From Micromonospora andamanensis (GTDB lineage: Bacteria; Actinomycetota; Actinomycetes; Mycobacteriales; Micromonosporaceae): 60,400 nucleotides of DNA. The stretch is from NCBI RefSeq assembly GCF_016863495.1, contig NZ_BOOZ01000044.1, positions 1-60,400 of the forward strand. The letters are read 5' to 3'. A model generated the notes under the pieces. The model did no database searches, was not told the DNA's origin, and saw only the letters and a list, made by a program, of their open reading frames with translations. This document shows, in pieces, positions 35,417 to 44,205 of the stretch. Each line of letters begins with the position of its first letter. Within the stretch, counting starts at the first letter, position 1. A program made the translations under genes and the position numbers.

Positions 35417-36196
35417 TCAGGCGGGGTGTGGCTCTGGGGTGCGCTCCTGCTCCCACATCGAGGCCATCTCGTCGAACGCGTGCTCCATGATCTGCTTCAT
35501 CGCCTGGCGGGCGCCGTCGCCGTCCCGGCGCTGGATCGACTGGGCGACGTCGGCGTGCAGTTGCAACGCCTGCTCGTGCGGGTGGTGGGGCATGAGGTGG
35601 TAGTGGTGGCGGCCGGTGAGCACCTCCGCCACCAGGTCCTGGAGCTTGACGAACATCTCGTTGCCCGAGGCGCGTAGCACCCGGCGGTGGAACTCGATGT
35701 CCAGGCTGAGGAAGCGCTCCTCGTCGCCGGCCTTGCCCGCGGCCCACATCTTGGCGGCCAGGCCGACCAGTTCGCTCGCCTCGTCGTGGTCGACCCGGTG
35801 CGCGGCGAGCCAGGCGGCGTGGGGTTCGACCGCGGTACGCAGCTCGGTGATCGAGCGGAGCTGGGCGATGCGCCCGGCCGAGGCGAGCCGCCAGCGGATC
35901 ACCTGCGGGTCGAAGACGTTCCAGGCGCCGGCCGCGCGGATCATGACGCCGACCCGCCGTCGGGTCTCGATGAACCCCATCGACGCGAGCACCCGGAGCA
36001 CCTCGCGGATCACCGAACGGGACACCGCGTAGCGCTCGACCAGGTCGTCGATGTTGAGCACCGCCCCGGGCGGGATTTCCCCGCCGCAGATGGCGGTGCC
36101 GAGGTGATCGAGGACGCGTCCGTGCAGCCCGGCCTCGACAGGGGCGGTCTGGGCGGGCGCGGCCCCCGGGGAGGTCAGATCCACGGCTCGGATCAT
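35417..36196 (-). CDS. FadR-type GntR regulator of the sugar-acid operon
   Basis: A 259-residue regulator: winged helix LHGRVLDHLGTAICGGEIPP then VERYAVSRSVIREVLRVLAS, and an FCD ligand-binding domain with RTAVEPHAAWLAAHR, FHRRVLRASGNEMFVKL and RHHYHLMPHHPHEQALQL, whose His residues typically bind a metal and carboxylate. It is divergent from the ABC importer operon for sugar acids and most likely represses it until an aldonate or keto-deoxy acid is present. ATG 36196 is preferred to upstream in-frame codons because the HTH begins soon after it. Confidence 0.88.
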   Translation of the reverse strand: MIRAVDLTSPGAAPAQTAPVEAGLHGRVLDHLGTAICGGEIPPGAVLNIDDLVERYAVSRSVIREVLRVLASMGFIETRRRVGVMIRAAGAWNVFDPQVIRWRLASAGRIAQLRSITELRTAVEPHAAWLAAHRVDHDEASELVGLAAKMWAAGKAGDEERFLSLDIEFHRRVLRASGNEMFVKLQDLVAEVLTGRHHYHLMPHHPHEQALQLHADVAQSIQRRDGDGARQAMKQIMEHAFDEMASMWEQERTPEPHPA

Positions 36197-36199
36197 ATC

Positions 36200-36244
36200 A
36201 GTTGGGTCTACCACTTGTTTAAGTCTGCTTTTTCGGCCTAGCAT
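36200..36244 (+). promoter_or_regulatory. Promoter of the sugar-acid operon with candidate FadR-type site
   Basis: TTGTTT (36216-36221), a 17-base spacer and TAGCAT (36239-36244) form a good housekeeping promoter 80 bases before the solute-binding protein gene. Just upstream, TTGGGTCTACCA (36202-36213) is an imperfect match to the FadR-family TGGT-N3-ACCA symmetry and could bind the divergent regulator. Confidence 0.55.
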
Positions 36245-36324
36245 CCGGACGTTAAGCGGATGTAAACGGCCGAGGTCGCGCTCGTCCCCCCGATGCGCCG
36301 ACCAGGACAGAAGGAGAGACGGAC

Positions 36325-37611
36325 GTGGGACGTCGATCAGTGATTGGGACATCTCTGGCGGTGGTGGCCGCAATGACCCTGTCCGCCTGCGGCGGCGGTG
36401 AGGACAGCGGGGCCTCGGACACGGTGCGGGTGACGCTCGTCAACCACGTCTGGACCGAGAACATCCGGAAGGCGCTGCCGGAGTTCGAGCAGGCGACCGG
36501 GCTCAAGGTCGAGGTCACCCAGCTCGGCGAGGACCAGCTCTCGGACCAGTACAACGTCAAGCTCAACGCGGGCTCCCGCGACATCGACGTGATGATGTAC
36601 CGGCCGTTGCAGGAAGGTCAGCTGTTCGCCAAGAACAAGTACCTCGCCGACCTGACGGACAAGGCCAAGGAGAGCGCCGACTTCGGCCTGGACGACTTCC
36701 AGGAGACGCCGCTGGGTGCGACCACCTACGAGGACAAGGTGGTAGGCATTCCGATCATCACCGAACAGCAGGTCCTCTACTACCGCAAGGACCTGCTGGA
36801 GAAGTCCGGCTTCGCCGCGCCGCCGCAGACGCTCGACGAGCTGAAGGCTCAGGCGGCCAAGATCGAGGCGGACAACCCGGGTGTCGCCGGCTTCGTGTCG
36901 CGGACCGGCAAGGCCGCCGCGGTCACCCAGTTCTCCAGCTTCCTCTACAGCTTCGGTGGCGACTTCGTCGACGCGTCCGGCAAGGCCGCCGTCAACAGCG
37001 ACGCCGCCAAGCAGGCGTACGCCTACTACGGCGGGCTGCTGCGCGAGCACGGCCCGGCCAACATCAGCACCGACATGAGCTGGTCCGAGGCGATGGCCAT
37101 CTTCACGCAGGGGCAGGCCGCCTTCTACACCGAGGCGAACTCGCTCTACAAGAACGCCACCGACCCGGCCAAGTCGAAGGTCTCCGAGACCGTCGGATTC
37201 GCGCCGTTCCCCGCCGGGCCGGCCGGTTCCAAGCCGTACAACATCCCCTCCTGGGGTCTGGCCGTCAACGAGGCCTCGGAAAACCAGAGCAACGCCTGGA
37301 AGTTCATCGAGTGGGCCGCCGGCAAGGAGCAGACGCTGGCGCAGCAGAAGGCCGGCGTGCCGGGTGCCCGTACCTCCGTCTGGGAGAACCCGGAAGGCAT
37401 CGCGACCTACCCGAAGGACATGGCTGACGCGATCACGGTGAGCCTGGCCAACGGCGTGGGTCACGACCGGCCGGTGGTCGAGCGGGTGGCGCAGGCCCGG
37501 GAGATCGTCGGGCAGCCGATCGTCGACGCGATCACCGGCCAGGACGCGGCTGCCGCGGCCGACGCCGCGAACGAGGGATTCCAGAAGTTCCTGGACGACG
37601 AGGCCCGCTGA
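36325..37611 (+). CDS. ABC sugar-acid importer, solute-binding lipoprotein
   Basis: A 428-residue extracellular binding protein. The N-terminus GRRSVIGTSLAVVAAMTLSA-C is a lipoprotein signal with lipobox LSAC. The mature part shows the family-1 fold: VEVTQLGEDQLSDQYNVKL, IDVMMYRPLQEG, GIPIITEQQVLYYRKDLLEK, AFYTEANSLYKN and SWGLAVNEASENQSNAWKFI. GTG 36325 follows AGAAGGAGAGACGG. It is the first gene of the catabolic operon; 71 bases separate it from the first permease. The ligand is probably an aldonate or uronate given downstream enzymes. Confidence 0.9.
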   Translation: MGRRSVIGTSLAVVAAMTLSACGGGEDSGASDTVRVTLVNHVWTENIRKALPEFEQATGLKVEVTQLGEDQLSDQYNVKLNAGSRDIDVMMYRPLQEGQLFAKNKYLADLTDKAKESADFGLDDFQETPLGATTYEDKVVGIPIITEQQVLYYRKDLLEKSGFAAPPQTLDELKAQAAKIEADNPGVAGFVSRTGKAAAVTQFSSFLYSFGGDFVDASGKAAVNSDAAKQAYAYYGGLLREHGPANISTDMSWSEAMAIFTQGQAAFYTEANSLYKNATDPAKSKVSETVGFAPFPAGPAGSKPYNIPSWGLAVNEASENQSNAWKFIEWAAGKEQTLAQQKAGVPGARTSVWENPEGIATYPKDMADAITVSLANGVGHDRPVVERVAQAREIVGQPIVDAITGQDAAAAADAANEGFQKFLDDEAR

Positions 37612-37682
37612 GCCCGAGCGCGGGGGTGACGGGGCCGACCGCCCCGCCACCCCCGCCCGGCTCTGTCCACCACGGAGATCCG

Positions 37683-38630
37683 ATGCCAGCAGTCACCGCC
37701 CCCGAGAGGGCGCCCCGCGGCGCCTCCGTCATGCCCGACACGCCCGGCTGGGCGCGTTGGGCCAACGACCATCGCAAGTGGCTCTTCGCGGCCCCGGCCA
37801 TGGCCTTCGTCGCCGCGCTGATCATTTTCCCGCTCGCCTGGACGGGCTATCTCAGCCTCACCGACTCGGCGGGTTCCGTCCGCGCCGAGTCGGAGTTCAT
37901 CGGCTTCGGCAACTACGTCGAGGTGCTCACCGACACCGACCGGTTCTGGCCGGCGGTGGCGCGTACCGGGGCGTTCACCGGTGTCGCGTTGTTCTTCGAA
38001 GTGGTCCTGGGCATGGCTGTCGCGCTGCTGCTGTGGCGGCCGTTCCGGGGCGAGAAGTGGGTCCGGGTCGCCATCCTGTTGCCGCTTGTCGCCACCCCGG
38101 TCGCGGTCGGCATGATGTGGCGGCTCATCTTCGACCCGAACATCGGCCTGGCCAACCAGGCGCTGGGCTGGGTCGGCATCGGCCCGCAGCCGTGGCTCGC
38201 CGGACAGCACACCGCGTTGCCGACCACCATCTTCATCGACATCTGGCAGTGGACGCCGATGGTCGTGCTGATCCTGCTCGCCGGCCTGACCTCGCTTTCC
38301 GACGAGCCGCAGGAGGCCGCGATGATCGACGGCGCCAGCGCCTGGCAGCGCTTCCGGCACGTCACCCTGCCGCTGCTGATGCCCACCGTGATCGTGGCGA
38401 TCCTGCTGCGCGGCATTGACGCGCTGAAGACCTTCGACATCCTGTACGCGACAAAGGGCCGGGGCGGCGGATCGTTCCACGAGGTGGAGACGCTGAACGT
38501 GTACGCCTACGGCCTGAGCTTCGACTACAACGAGTACGGCCTGTCCTCGACGGTGCTGATTCTGTTCTTCCTGATCATCATCGGTTCGATGTGGGCGCTC
38601 ACCGCACGTCGGAAGGGGGCCGGACGATGA
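37683..38630 (+). CDS. ABC importer permease 1 (MalF-like)
   Basis: A 315-residue permease with six membrane helices (WLFAAPAMAFVAALIIFPLA; FTGVALFFEVVLGMAVALLL; VAILLPLVATPVAVGMMWRL; LSSTVLILFFLIIIGSMWAL). The EAA loop that contacts the ATPase is QEAAMIDGASAWQRFRHVTL. ATG 37683 follows ACGGAG. The stop overlaps the next permease (ATGA). No ATP-binding gene is in the operon, so it presumably uses a shared MsiK/UgpC-type ATPase. Confidence 0.9.
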   Translation: MPAVTAPERAPRGASVMPDTPGWARWANDHRKWLFAAPAMAFVAALIIFPLAWTGYLSLTDSAGSVRAESEFIGFGNYVEVLTDTDRFWPAVARTGAFTGVALFFEVVLGMAVALLLWRPFRGEKWVRVAILLPLVATPVAVGMMWRLIFDPNIGLANQALGWVGIGPQPWLAGQHTALPTTIFIDIWQWTPMVVLILLAGLTSLSDEPQEAAMIDGASAWQRFRHVTLPLLMPTVIVAILLRGIDALKTFDILYATKGRGGGSFHEVETLNVYAYGLSFDYNEYGLSSTVLILFFLIIIGSMWALTARRKGAGR

Positions 38631-39442
38631 AGCCACGCACCGGGTTCAAGGTGTTCCGCACCATCGCGCTCACCGTCGTGGTGCTCTCCCTGGTGGCACC
38701 GCTGATCTGGATGGTCGCCGCCTCGTTCAAGACCAACGTCGACATCTACGACTCCGCCAAGGCGCTGGTCTTCACGCCGACCCTGGACAACTACGGCACG
38801 GTGCTGCAACAGGCCAACTACGTGCAGTTCATCGTGAACAGCCTCTGGGTGGCCTTCGCGGCGACCGCGTTGTCGTTGCTGCTCGGCGTGCCGGCGGCGT
38901 ACTCGATGAGTCGGTTCAACATGCGCAAGTCGGCGCTGGTGGTGCTCATGGCCCGGGTGATTCCCGGCGTCTCGCTGCTGGTGCCCTGGTACTACGTCTT
39001 CTCGAATCTGCGCATGGTCGGCGGCTTCAGCGTGCTGATCCTGAGCCACATGTTCGTCTCGCTGCCGCTGATCGTCTACATCATGATGGGCTTCTTCGAC
39101 GGCCTGCCGGAGGAGTTGGAGGAGGCGGCGCTCGTCGACGGCCTCACCCACATCGGCGCCTTCCGGCGGATCACGTTGCCGTTGTCCGTACCGGGCATCG
39201 CCACCGCCGGCATCCTGTCCTTCATCTTCTCCTGGAACAACTTCATGTTCGCCCTGGTCCTGTCCGGCGCGGACACCAAGACCCTGCCCGTGGCGATCTT
39301 CGACTTCGTCGGCTACGCCAGCATCGACTGGGGCGGCCTGATGGCGGCCACCACTGTGGTCACCCTGCCGATCATGGTCATCGCGCTGTTCGTGCAGAGG
39401 TACATCGTCTCCGGCCTCACCGCCGGTGCGACGAAGGGCTGA
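38627..39442 (+). CDS. ABC importer permease 2 (MalG-like)
   Basis: A 271-residue permease with six helices (TIALTVVVLSLVAPLIWMVA; LWVAFAATALSLLLGVPAAY; VLILSHMFVSLPLIVYIMMG). The EAA loop is ELEEAALVDGLTHIGAFRRI. The N-terminal cytoplasmic start KPRTGFKVFRT is typical. ATG 38627 overlaps the stop of permease 1. Forms the heterodimeric channel with permease 1. Confidence 0.9.
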   Translation: MKPRTGFKVFRTIALTVVVLSLVAPLIWMVAASFKTNVDIYDSAKALVFTPTLDNYGTVLQQANYVQFIVNSLWVAFAATALSLLLGVPAAYSMSRFNMRKSALVVLMARVIPGVSLLVPWYYVFSNLRMVGGFSVLILSHMFVSLPLIVYIMMGFFDGLPEELEEAALVDGLTHIGAFRRITLPLSVPGIATAGILSFIFSWNNFMFALVLSGADTKTLPVAIFDFVGYASIDWGGLMAATTVVTLPIMVIALFVQRYIVSGLTAGATKG

Positions 39443-39449
39443 GGCGATC

Positions 39450-40598
39450 ATGACCACCATCGCTCGCGTCGAGACCTTCCTCGTCGCACCGCGCTGGCTC
39501 TTCGTCCGGGTGGAGACCGACGACGGGATCGTCGGCTGGGGCGAGGCGACCTGCGAGGGCCGCTCCGAGACCGTACGCACCGCCGTCGAGCAGCTCAGCG
39601 AGCTGCTGATCGGCCGGGACGCGCTGCGGATCGAGGATCACTGGCAGGTGCTGACCAAGGCGTCCTTCTACCGGGGCGGCCCGATCCTGGCCAGCGCCGT
39701 CTCCGGTCTGGACCAGGCGCTGTGGGACATCGCCGGCAAGCGGTACGGCGCGCCCGTGCACCAACTGCTCGGCGGACCGGTGCGGGACCGCATCCGGGTC
39801 TACGGCTGGGTCGGCGGCGACGAGCCCGACGAGGTCCGCGACCAGATCGCGGGCCGGGTGGAGGCCGGCCTCACCGCGGTGAAGATGAACGCCTCCGGTC
39901 GGATGAGCCCGCTCGCCTCCGTCGCCGAACTCGACGCGGTGGTGCGGCGGGTCGCCGCCGCCCGGGAGGTGCTCGGCGAGCACCGGGACGTGGCGGTCGA
40001 CTTCCACGGCCGCTTCACCCTGGCTAACGCGCGCCGGGTCGCGCCGCTGCTCGAGCCGTACCGGCCGTTGTTCCTGGAGGAGCCGGTGGTGCCGGAGAAC
40101 TCCCACCTGATCGGCGAACTCGTCCGGGCCACCACCACTCCGGTCTCGACAGGGGAACGGCTCTACAGCCGGCAGGAGTTCCTGCCGGTCCTCCAAGCCG
40201 GCATCGCGGTGGCCCAGCCGGACCTCGCGCACGCCGGCGGCATCACCGAGGTACGCAAGATCGCCGCGCTGGCCGAGGTGTACGACGTGCAACTCGCCCC
40301 GCACTGCCCGCTCGGACCGATCGCGCTGGCCGCCTGCCTCCAGGTCGGCTTCGCCACCCCGAACTACCTGATCCAGGAGCAGAGCATCGGCATCCACTAC
40401 AACCTCGGCGCCGAGGTGCTCGACTACTGCGTCGATCAGCAGCCGCTGTCCTTCGTCGACGGGTACGTGCAGCGCCTCACCGCGCCGGGGCTGGGCATCG
40501 AGATCGACGAGCAGGCGGTACGCGCGGCCGACAAGCGCGGCCACGCGTGGCGCAGCCCCACCTTCCGGCACCCCGACGGCGCGTACGCGGAGTGGTGA
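39450..40598 (+). CDS. dgoD: D-galactonate dehydratase-like enolase
   Basis: A 382-residue enolase-superfamily dehydratase predicted to turn D-galactonate into 2-keto-3-deoxygalactonate. Matches to known DgoD include VETDDGIVGWGEATCEGRSE, VYGWVGGDEPDEV, VDFHGRFTLANA (Asp and His ligands/catalyst), LFLEEPVVPEN, STGERLYSRQEF, LQPDLAHAGGIT-like QPDLAHAGGI, LAPHCPLGPIALAA and QEQSIGIHYN. The pattern of Asp, Glu, Glu metal ligands and two catalytic His is complete. It follows permease 2 by seven bases and precedes the aldolase by two. Another acid sugar as substrate is possible. Confidence 0.85.
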   Translation: MTTIARVETFLVAPRWLFVRVETDDGIVGWGEATCEGRSETVRTAVEQLSELLIGRDALRIEDHWQVLTKASFYRGGPILASAVSGLDQALWDIAGKRYGAPVHQLLGGPVRDRIRVYGWVGGDEPDEVRDQIAGRVEAGLTAVKMNASGRMSPLASVAELDAVVRRVAAAREVLGEHRDVAVDFHGRFTLANARRVAPLLEPYRPLFLEEPVVPENSHLIGELVRATTTPVSTGERLYSRQEFLPVLQAGIAVAQPDLAHAGGITEVRKIAALAEVYDVQLAPHCPLGPIALAACLQVGFATPNYLIQEQSIGIHYNLGAEVLDYCVDQQPLSFVDGYVQRLTAPGLGIEIDEQAVRAADKRGHAWRSPTFRHPDGAYAEW

Positions 40599-40600
40599 CC

Positions 40601-41236
40601 ATGACCTTGGATCTCGCCGCCGAACTCGCCGAGACCCGGCTGCTGGCCATCATCCGGGGCACCGACACCGCCGCCACCATCGCCGCCGGCACGGCGCTGC
40701 TGGCCGAGGGCGTACGCGTGGTGGAGGTGGCGCTGACCACCCCGGGCGCGCTCGACGCCATCGCGGCCATCCGGGCCGACGCCCCGGCGGACACGCTCGT
40801 CGGTGCCGGCACGGTGCTCACCGGGTCGGACGTGGCCGACGTGGCGGCGGCCGGCGCGCAGTTCGTGGTGACGCCCGCCGTGGTCGAGTCGATAGCCGAG
40901 GCGGCTCGGCGGGGCCTGCCGGTCGCGGCCGGCGCGCTGACCCCGACCGAGGCGTACGCGGCGGTGCGGTCCGGGGCGAGCGTGGTCAAGCTCTTCCCGG
41001 CCTCGGTCGGTGGCCCCGGCTACCTCAAGGCGGTCCGTGACCCGTTCCCGGACATCCCGTTCGTCGCGGTCGGCGGGGTGGGCCTGGCCGAGCTGCCCGG
41101 CTACCTGGCGGCCGGGGCGATCGCGGTGGGCGTCGGCGGCCCGCTGGTGGGTGACGCGGCCTCGGGCGGCGACCTCGACGCGTTGCGCGACCGCGCCCGC
41201 CGATACCGTGACGCGGTGCGGGGAGCACTGTCATGA
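40601..41236 (+). CDS. eda: KDPG/KDPGal-type aldolase
   Basis: A 211-residue class I aldolase. ETRLLAIIRGTDTAATIAAG and VVEVALTTPGALDAI open the barrel; GAGTVLTGSDV and the Schiff-base Lys in SVVKLFPAS identify the Eda/DgoA family, which cleaves phosphorylated 2-keto-3-deoxy acids to pyruvate and glyceraldehyde 3-phosphate. ATG 40601 lies two bases after the dehydratase stop; the stop overlaps the kinase start (ATGA). With the kinase it completes a De Ley-Doudoroff-like route. Confidence 0.88.
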   Translation: MTLDLAAELAETRLLAIIRGTDTAATIAAGTALLAEGVRVVEVALTTPGALDAIAAIRADAPADTLVGAGTVLTGSDVADVAAAGAQFVVTPAVVESIAEAARRGLPVAAGALTPTEAYAAVRSGASVVKLFPASVGGPGYLKAVRDPFPDIPFVAVGGVGLAELPGYLAAGAIAVGVGGPLVGDAASGGDLDALRDRARRYRDAVRGALS

Positions 41237-42192
41237 CCGAGCGGCAGCGGGATCTGCTCACCGTCGGCGAGGCGCTCGTGTCGCTGCGGTCCTCCGGTCC
41301 GCTGGCCGCCGGCGGGCCGTTGAGCATGCACCTGGCCGGCGCCGAGTCCAACGTGGCGATCGGCCTGGCCCGACTCGGACACCGGGCGGCCTGGGCGGGC
41401 CGGGTCAGCGACGACGAGCTTGGCGAGTTCGTGCTGCGGCAGCTGCGCGCCGAGGGCGTCGACACCACCGACGTGCGGCGGGACCCGCAGCGCCCGACCG
41501 GGCTGATGTTCCTGGAGCGGCGGACCGCCGACGTGTCCCGGGTGCGCTACCACCGGGCCGGATCGGCGGGCGCGGCGCTCGACGTCGACGACCTGCGCGC
41601 ACCGCTCGCCGCGGGTGCCCGCCTGCTGCACCTGAGCGGCATCACCCCGGCCCTGTCCGCCAGCGCGCGGGACGCGGTGACCTGGGCGGTACGCGCGGCG
41701 GCCGAGTCCGGCATCCCGGTCAGCCTGGACGTCAACTACCGGGCCGGCCTGTGGTCCCGGGCGGACGCCCGGGCGACGCTGACCCCACTGGCCGGGTACG
41801 CCTCGGTCGTCGTCGCCTCCACCGACGAGCTGGACCTGGTCGCCGGGGCCGGGGCCGACGAGCGCGCCGTCGCCACCGACCTGCTCCGGCGGGGCGTGTC
41901 GACGGTGCTTGTCAAGCTCGGCGCCGACGGCGCCCGCGCCTGGACCGCCGACGGGGTGGAGCAGGTCCCGGCGGTGCCGGTCACCGCCGTCGACACCGTC
42001 GGTGCGGGTGACGCGTTCACCGCCGGCTACCTTTCCGGGCATCTCGACGGGCTGGACCTGACCGACCGGCTCCGGCGCGCGGTGGCGCTCGGGGCGTTCG
42101 CGGTCGCCGGCCACGGCGACTGGGAGGGCCTGCCCCGCCGCGACGAGTTGTCCCTGATCACCGGCAGCGCCGCCGGCACCACCCTTCGCTGA
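41233..42192 (+). CDS. PfkB-family 2-keto-3-deoxy sugar-acid kinase
   Basis: A 319-residue ribokinase-fold kinase. LTVGEALVSLRSSGPLAAGG and GAESNVAIGLARLGHRAAWA form the sugar site; VSLDVNYRAGLW and the signature VDTVGAGDAFTAGYLSGHLD include the catalytic Asp and anion hole. Context makes 2-keto-3-deoxygluconate or -galactonate the likely substrate, giving the aldolase its substrate. It overlaps the aldolase gene and is followed after 27 bases by the second dehydratase. Confidence 0.85.
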   Translation: MTERQRDLLTVGEALVSLRSSGPLAAGGPLSMHLAGAESNVAIGLARLGHRAAWAGRVSDDELGEFVLRQLRAEGVDTTDVRRDPQRPTGLMFLERRTADVSRVRYHRAGSAGAALDVDDLRAPLAAGARLLHLSGITPALSASARDAVTWAVRAAAESGIPVSLDVNYRAGLWSRADARATLTPLAGYASVVVASTDELDLVAGAGADERAVATDLLRRGVSTVLVKLGADGARAWTADGVEQVPAVPVTAVDTVGAGDAFTAGYLSGHLDGLDLTDRLRRAVALGAFAVAGHGDWEGLPRRDELSLITGSAAGTTLR

Positions 42193-42219
42193 GCAACACC
42201 TGCGAGAAAGGCACCCCTC

Positions 42220-43449
42220 GTGAAGATCGTCGCTGCGGACGTCATCGTCTCCAGTCCGGACCGCAACTTCGTCACCTTGAAGATCACAACCGAGGATGGC
42301 ATCACCGGCCTGGGCGACGGCACCCTCAACGGGCGGGAACTCTCGGTCGCCTCGTACCTGCGTGACCACGTCGTTCCGCTGCTGATCGGGCGGGACGCGC
42401 ACCGCATCGAGGACGCCTGGCAGTTCCTGTACCGCTCGGCGTACTGGCGGCGCGGACCGGTCACCATGGCCGCCATCGCCGCGGTCGACGTGGCGCTCTG
42501 GGACATCAAGGCCAAGGCCGCGGGCATGCCGCTCTACCAGCTGCTCGGCGGCGCGTCCCGGACCGGCATCATGGCGTACGGTCACGCCTCGGGGCGGGAC
42601 CTGCCGGAGTTGTTCGACTCGATCCGGGCGCACCTGGACCAGGGCTACCGGTCGATCCGGGTGCAGACGTCGGTGCCCGGCATCAACGCCGTGTACGGGG
42701 TCGCCGCGCAGCCCAGCACCGACGGCAAGCGGTACGACTACGAGCCGGCGCAGCGCACCCCGCTGCCGGCCGAGGAGGACTGGGACACCCGGGCGTACCT
42801 GCGTCACCTGCCCGGCGTCTTCGAGGCGGTCCGCAACGAGTTCGGGCCGGAGCTGCCGCTGCTGCACGACGGCCACCACCGGATGACCCCGATCCAGGCC
42901 GCCAAGCTGGGCAAGGCCCTCGAACCGTACGACCTGTTCTGGCTGGAGGACTGCACCCCGGCGGAGAACCAGGAGGCGCTGCGGCTGGTCCGCCAGCACA
43001 CCACCACGCCGCTGGCCATCGGCGAGGTCTTCAACACCGTCTGGGACTACCAGACCCTGATCCGGGAACAGTTGATCGACTACGTCCGCTCGGCAGTCAC
43101 CCACACCGGTGGCATCACCGCGATGCGTAAGCTGCTCGACTTCGCCGCGCAGTACCAGATCAAGTCCGGTATCCACGGGCCGACCGACATCTCGCCGGTC
43201 GGCATGGCCGCCGCCCTGCACCTGGACCTGGCCATCCACAACTTCGGCATCCAGGAGTACATGCGGCACGGGTCGCTCACCAACGAGGTGTTCCGTCAGT
43301 CGTTCAGCTTCACCGACGGCTACCTGCACCCGGGTGAGCAGCCGGGTATCGGCGTCGAGTTGGACGAGGAGGCGGCTGCCCGGTTCCCGTACCAGCCGGC
43401 GTACCTGCCGTTCAACCGGCTCCAGGACGGCACCGTCCATGACTGGTGA
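42220..43449 (+). CDS. manD: ManD/RspA-type sugar-acid dehydratase
   Basis: A 409-residue enolase-superfamily enzyme of the mannonate dehydratase (ManD/RspA) group: VIVSSPDRNFVTLKITTEDG, LLHDGHHRMTPIQAAKLGKA, FWLEDCTPAENQEALRLVRQ, LAIGEVFNTVWDYQTLI, VTHTGGITAMRKLLDFAAQY and GIHGPTDISPVGMAAALH-. It converts D-mannonate and/or D-gluconate to 2-keto-3-deoxygluconate, depending on the subgroup; activity levels vary widely in this family. GTG 42220 follows GAGAAAGG. It feeds the kinase and aldolase. Its end overlaps the gluconokinase start by 11 bases. Confidence 0.85.
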   Translation: MKIVAADVIVSSPDRNFVTLKITTEDGITGLGDGTLNGRELSVASYLRDHVVPLLIGRDAHRIEDAWQFLYRSAYWRRGPVTMAAIAAVDVALWDIKAKAAGMPLYQLLGGASRTGIMAYGHASGRDLPELFDSIRAHLDQGYRSIRVQTSVPGINAVYGVAAQPSTDGKRYDYEPAQRTPLPAEEDWDTRAYLRHLPGVFEAVRNEFGPELPLLHDGHHRMTPIQAAKLGKALEPYDLFWLEDCTPAENQEALRLVRQHTTTPLAIGEVFNTVWDYQTLIREQLIDYVRSAVTHTGGITAMRKLLDFAAQYQIKSGIHGPTDISPVGMAAALHLDLAIHNFGIQEYMRHGSLTNEVFRQSFSFTDGYLHPGEQPGIGVELDEEAAARFPYQPAYLPFNRLQDGTVHDW

Positions 43450-43966
43450 ACCGGCGACCCGGCACGTGGTGGTGATGGGTGTGTCAGGTGCCGGGAAGAC
43501 GACTGTGGCCCGGGGAGTCGCCGCCGTCACCGGGCTGACCTTCGCCGAGGCCGACGAGTTCCACTCGGCGGCCAACGTGGCCCGGATGCGGGCCGGCGTA
43601 CCCCTGGACGACGCGGCCCGCTGGCCGTGGCTGCGTGCCCTTGCCGACTGGATGACCGCCCGTCACCGGGAGGGCGTGTCGACGGTGCTGGCCTGCTCGG
43701 CGCTGCGGCGCTCGTACCGGGACGTGCTGCGGCAGGGGCCGCCGGCCGTCGACTTCGTGCACCTGGCCGGGCCGACCGAGGTCATCCGGGAGCGGCTGGC
43801 GTTGCGCGCCGGCCACTACATGCCGGCGAGCCTGCTCGATTCCCAGACCGCCACCCTGGAGCCGCTCAGCCCCGACGAACAGGCCCTCGTCCTGGACCTG
43901 CGACTGTCCACCGACGACCTGATCACCAAAACCGTCAACCACCTAAACCTCCCCCACCACCCCTGA
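43439..43966 (+). CDS. Gluconokinase
   Basis: A 175-residue GntK-type kinase: P-loop VVMGVSGAGKTTVARGVAA, FAEADEFHSAANVARMRAGV, PLDDAARWPWLRAL, ACSALRRSYRDVLR and LRAGHYMPASLLDSQTATLE. It phosphorylates gluconate to 6-phosphogluconate for the pentose phosphate pathway, giving the operon an outlet for gluconate independent of the dehydratases. ATG 43439 overlaps the end of the ManD gene. Last gene of the operon, followed by a C-rich tract and a long terminator. Confidence 0.9.
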   Translation: MTGEPATRHVVVMGVSGAGKTTVARGVAAVTGLTFAEADEFHSAANVARMRAGVPLDDAARWPWLRALADWMTARHREGVSTVLACSALRRSYRDVLRQGPPAVDFVHLAGPTEVIRERLALRAGHYMPASLLDSQTATLEPLSPDEQALVLDLRLSTDDLITKTVNHLNLPHHP

Positions 43967-44002
43967 CCCCACCCCACCCCACCCAGCGCGCCACCCAGCG
44001 CG

Positions 44003-44062
44003 CGTCGATCTTGCACTTTTCGTGAAAGGGGTACTTCGGCGACCGAAAGTGCAAGATCGACG
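44003..44062 (+). terminator. 17-bp-arm hairpin element ending the sugar-acid operon
   Basis: Perfect arms CGTCGATCTTGCACTTT (44003-44019) and AAAGTGCAAGATCGACG (44046-44062) with a 26-base loop lie 36 bases after the gluconokinase stop. A C-rich tract precedes it and a G-rich tract follows. The TGCA-GATCGACG edge matches the element at 35302-35369. Confidence 0.75.
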
Positions 44063-44141
44063 GGGTGGGGGTGGGGTGGGTAGCACGGGGGGGTGGGGTT
44101 GGGGGTGGGTTTGGGGGTTTTGGGGGTGGGGAGGGGGGTGA
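44063..44141 (+). other. G-run tract (potential G-quadruplex cluster)
   Basis: About 80 bases in which most positions are G in runs of three to seven, broken by single T, A or short spacers, on the sense strand of the acyl-CoA ligase leader. Many four-run combinations with short loops exist. It begins directly after the terminator arm, and C-runs at 43950-43980 mirror it. Confidence 0.65.
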
Positions 44142-44205
44142 CGGGTGACCATCTGGGGCGTTGGCCGGGAACGGTTGGCGGTGACGCGACGGCAGGTGGG
44201 CGGGC

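Noticed and set aside
41101..43575. 824-codon antisense open frame over the sugar-acid operon
   Set aside because: It lies opposite four well-recognised genes, is Val/Gly/Arg-rich without domains, and arises from the third-position GC bias of the true genes.
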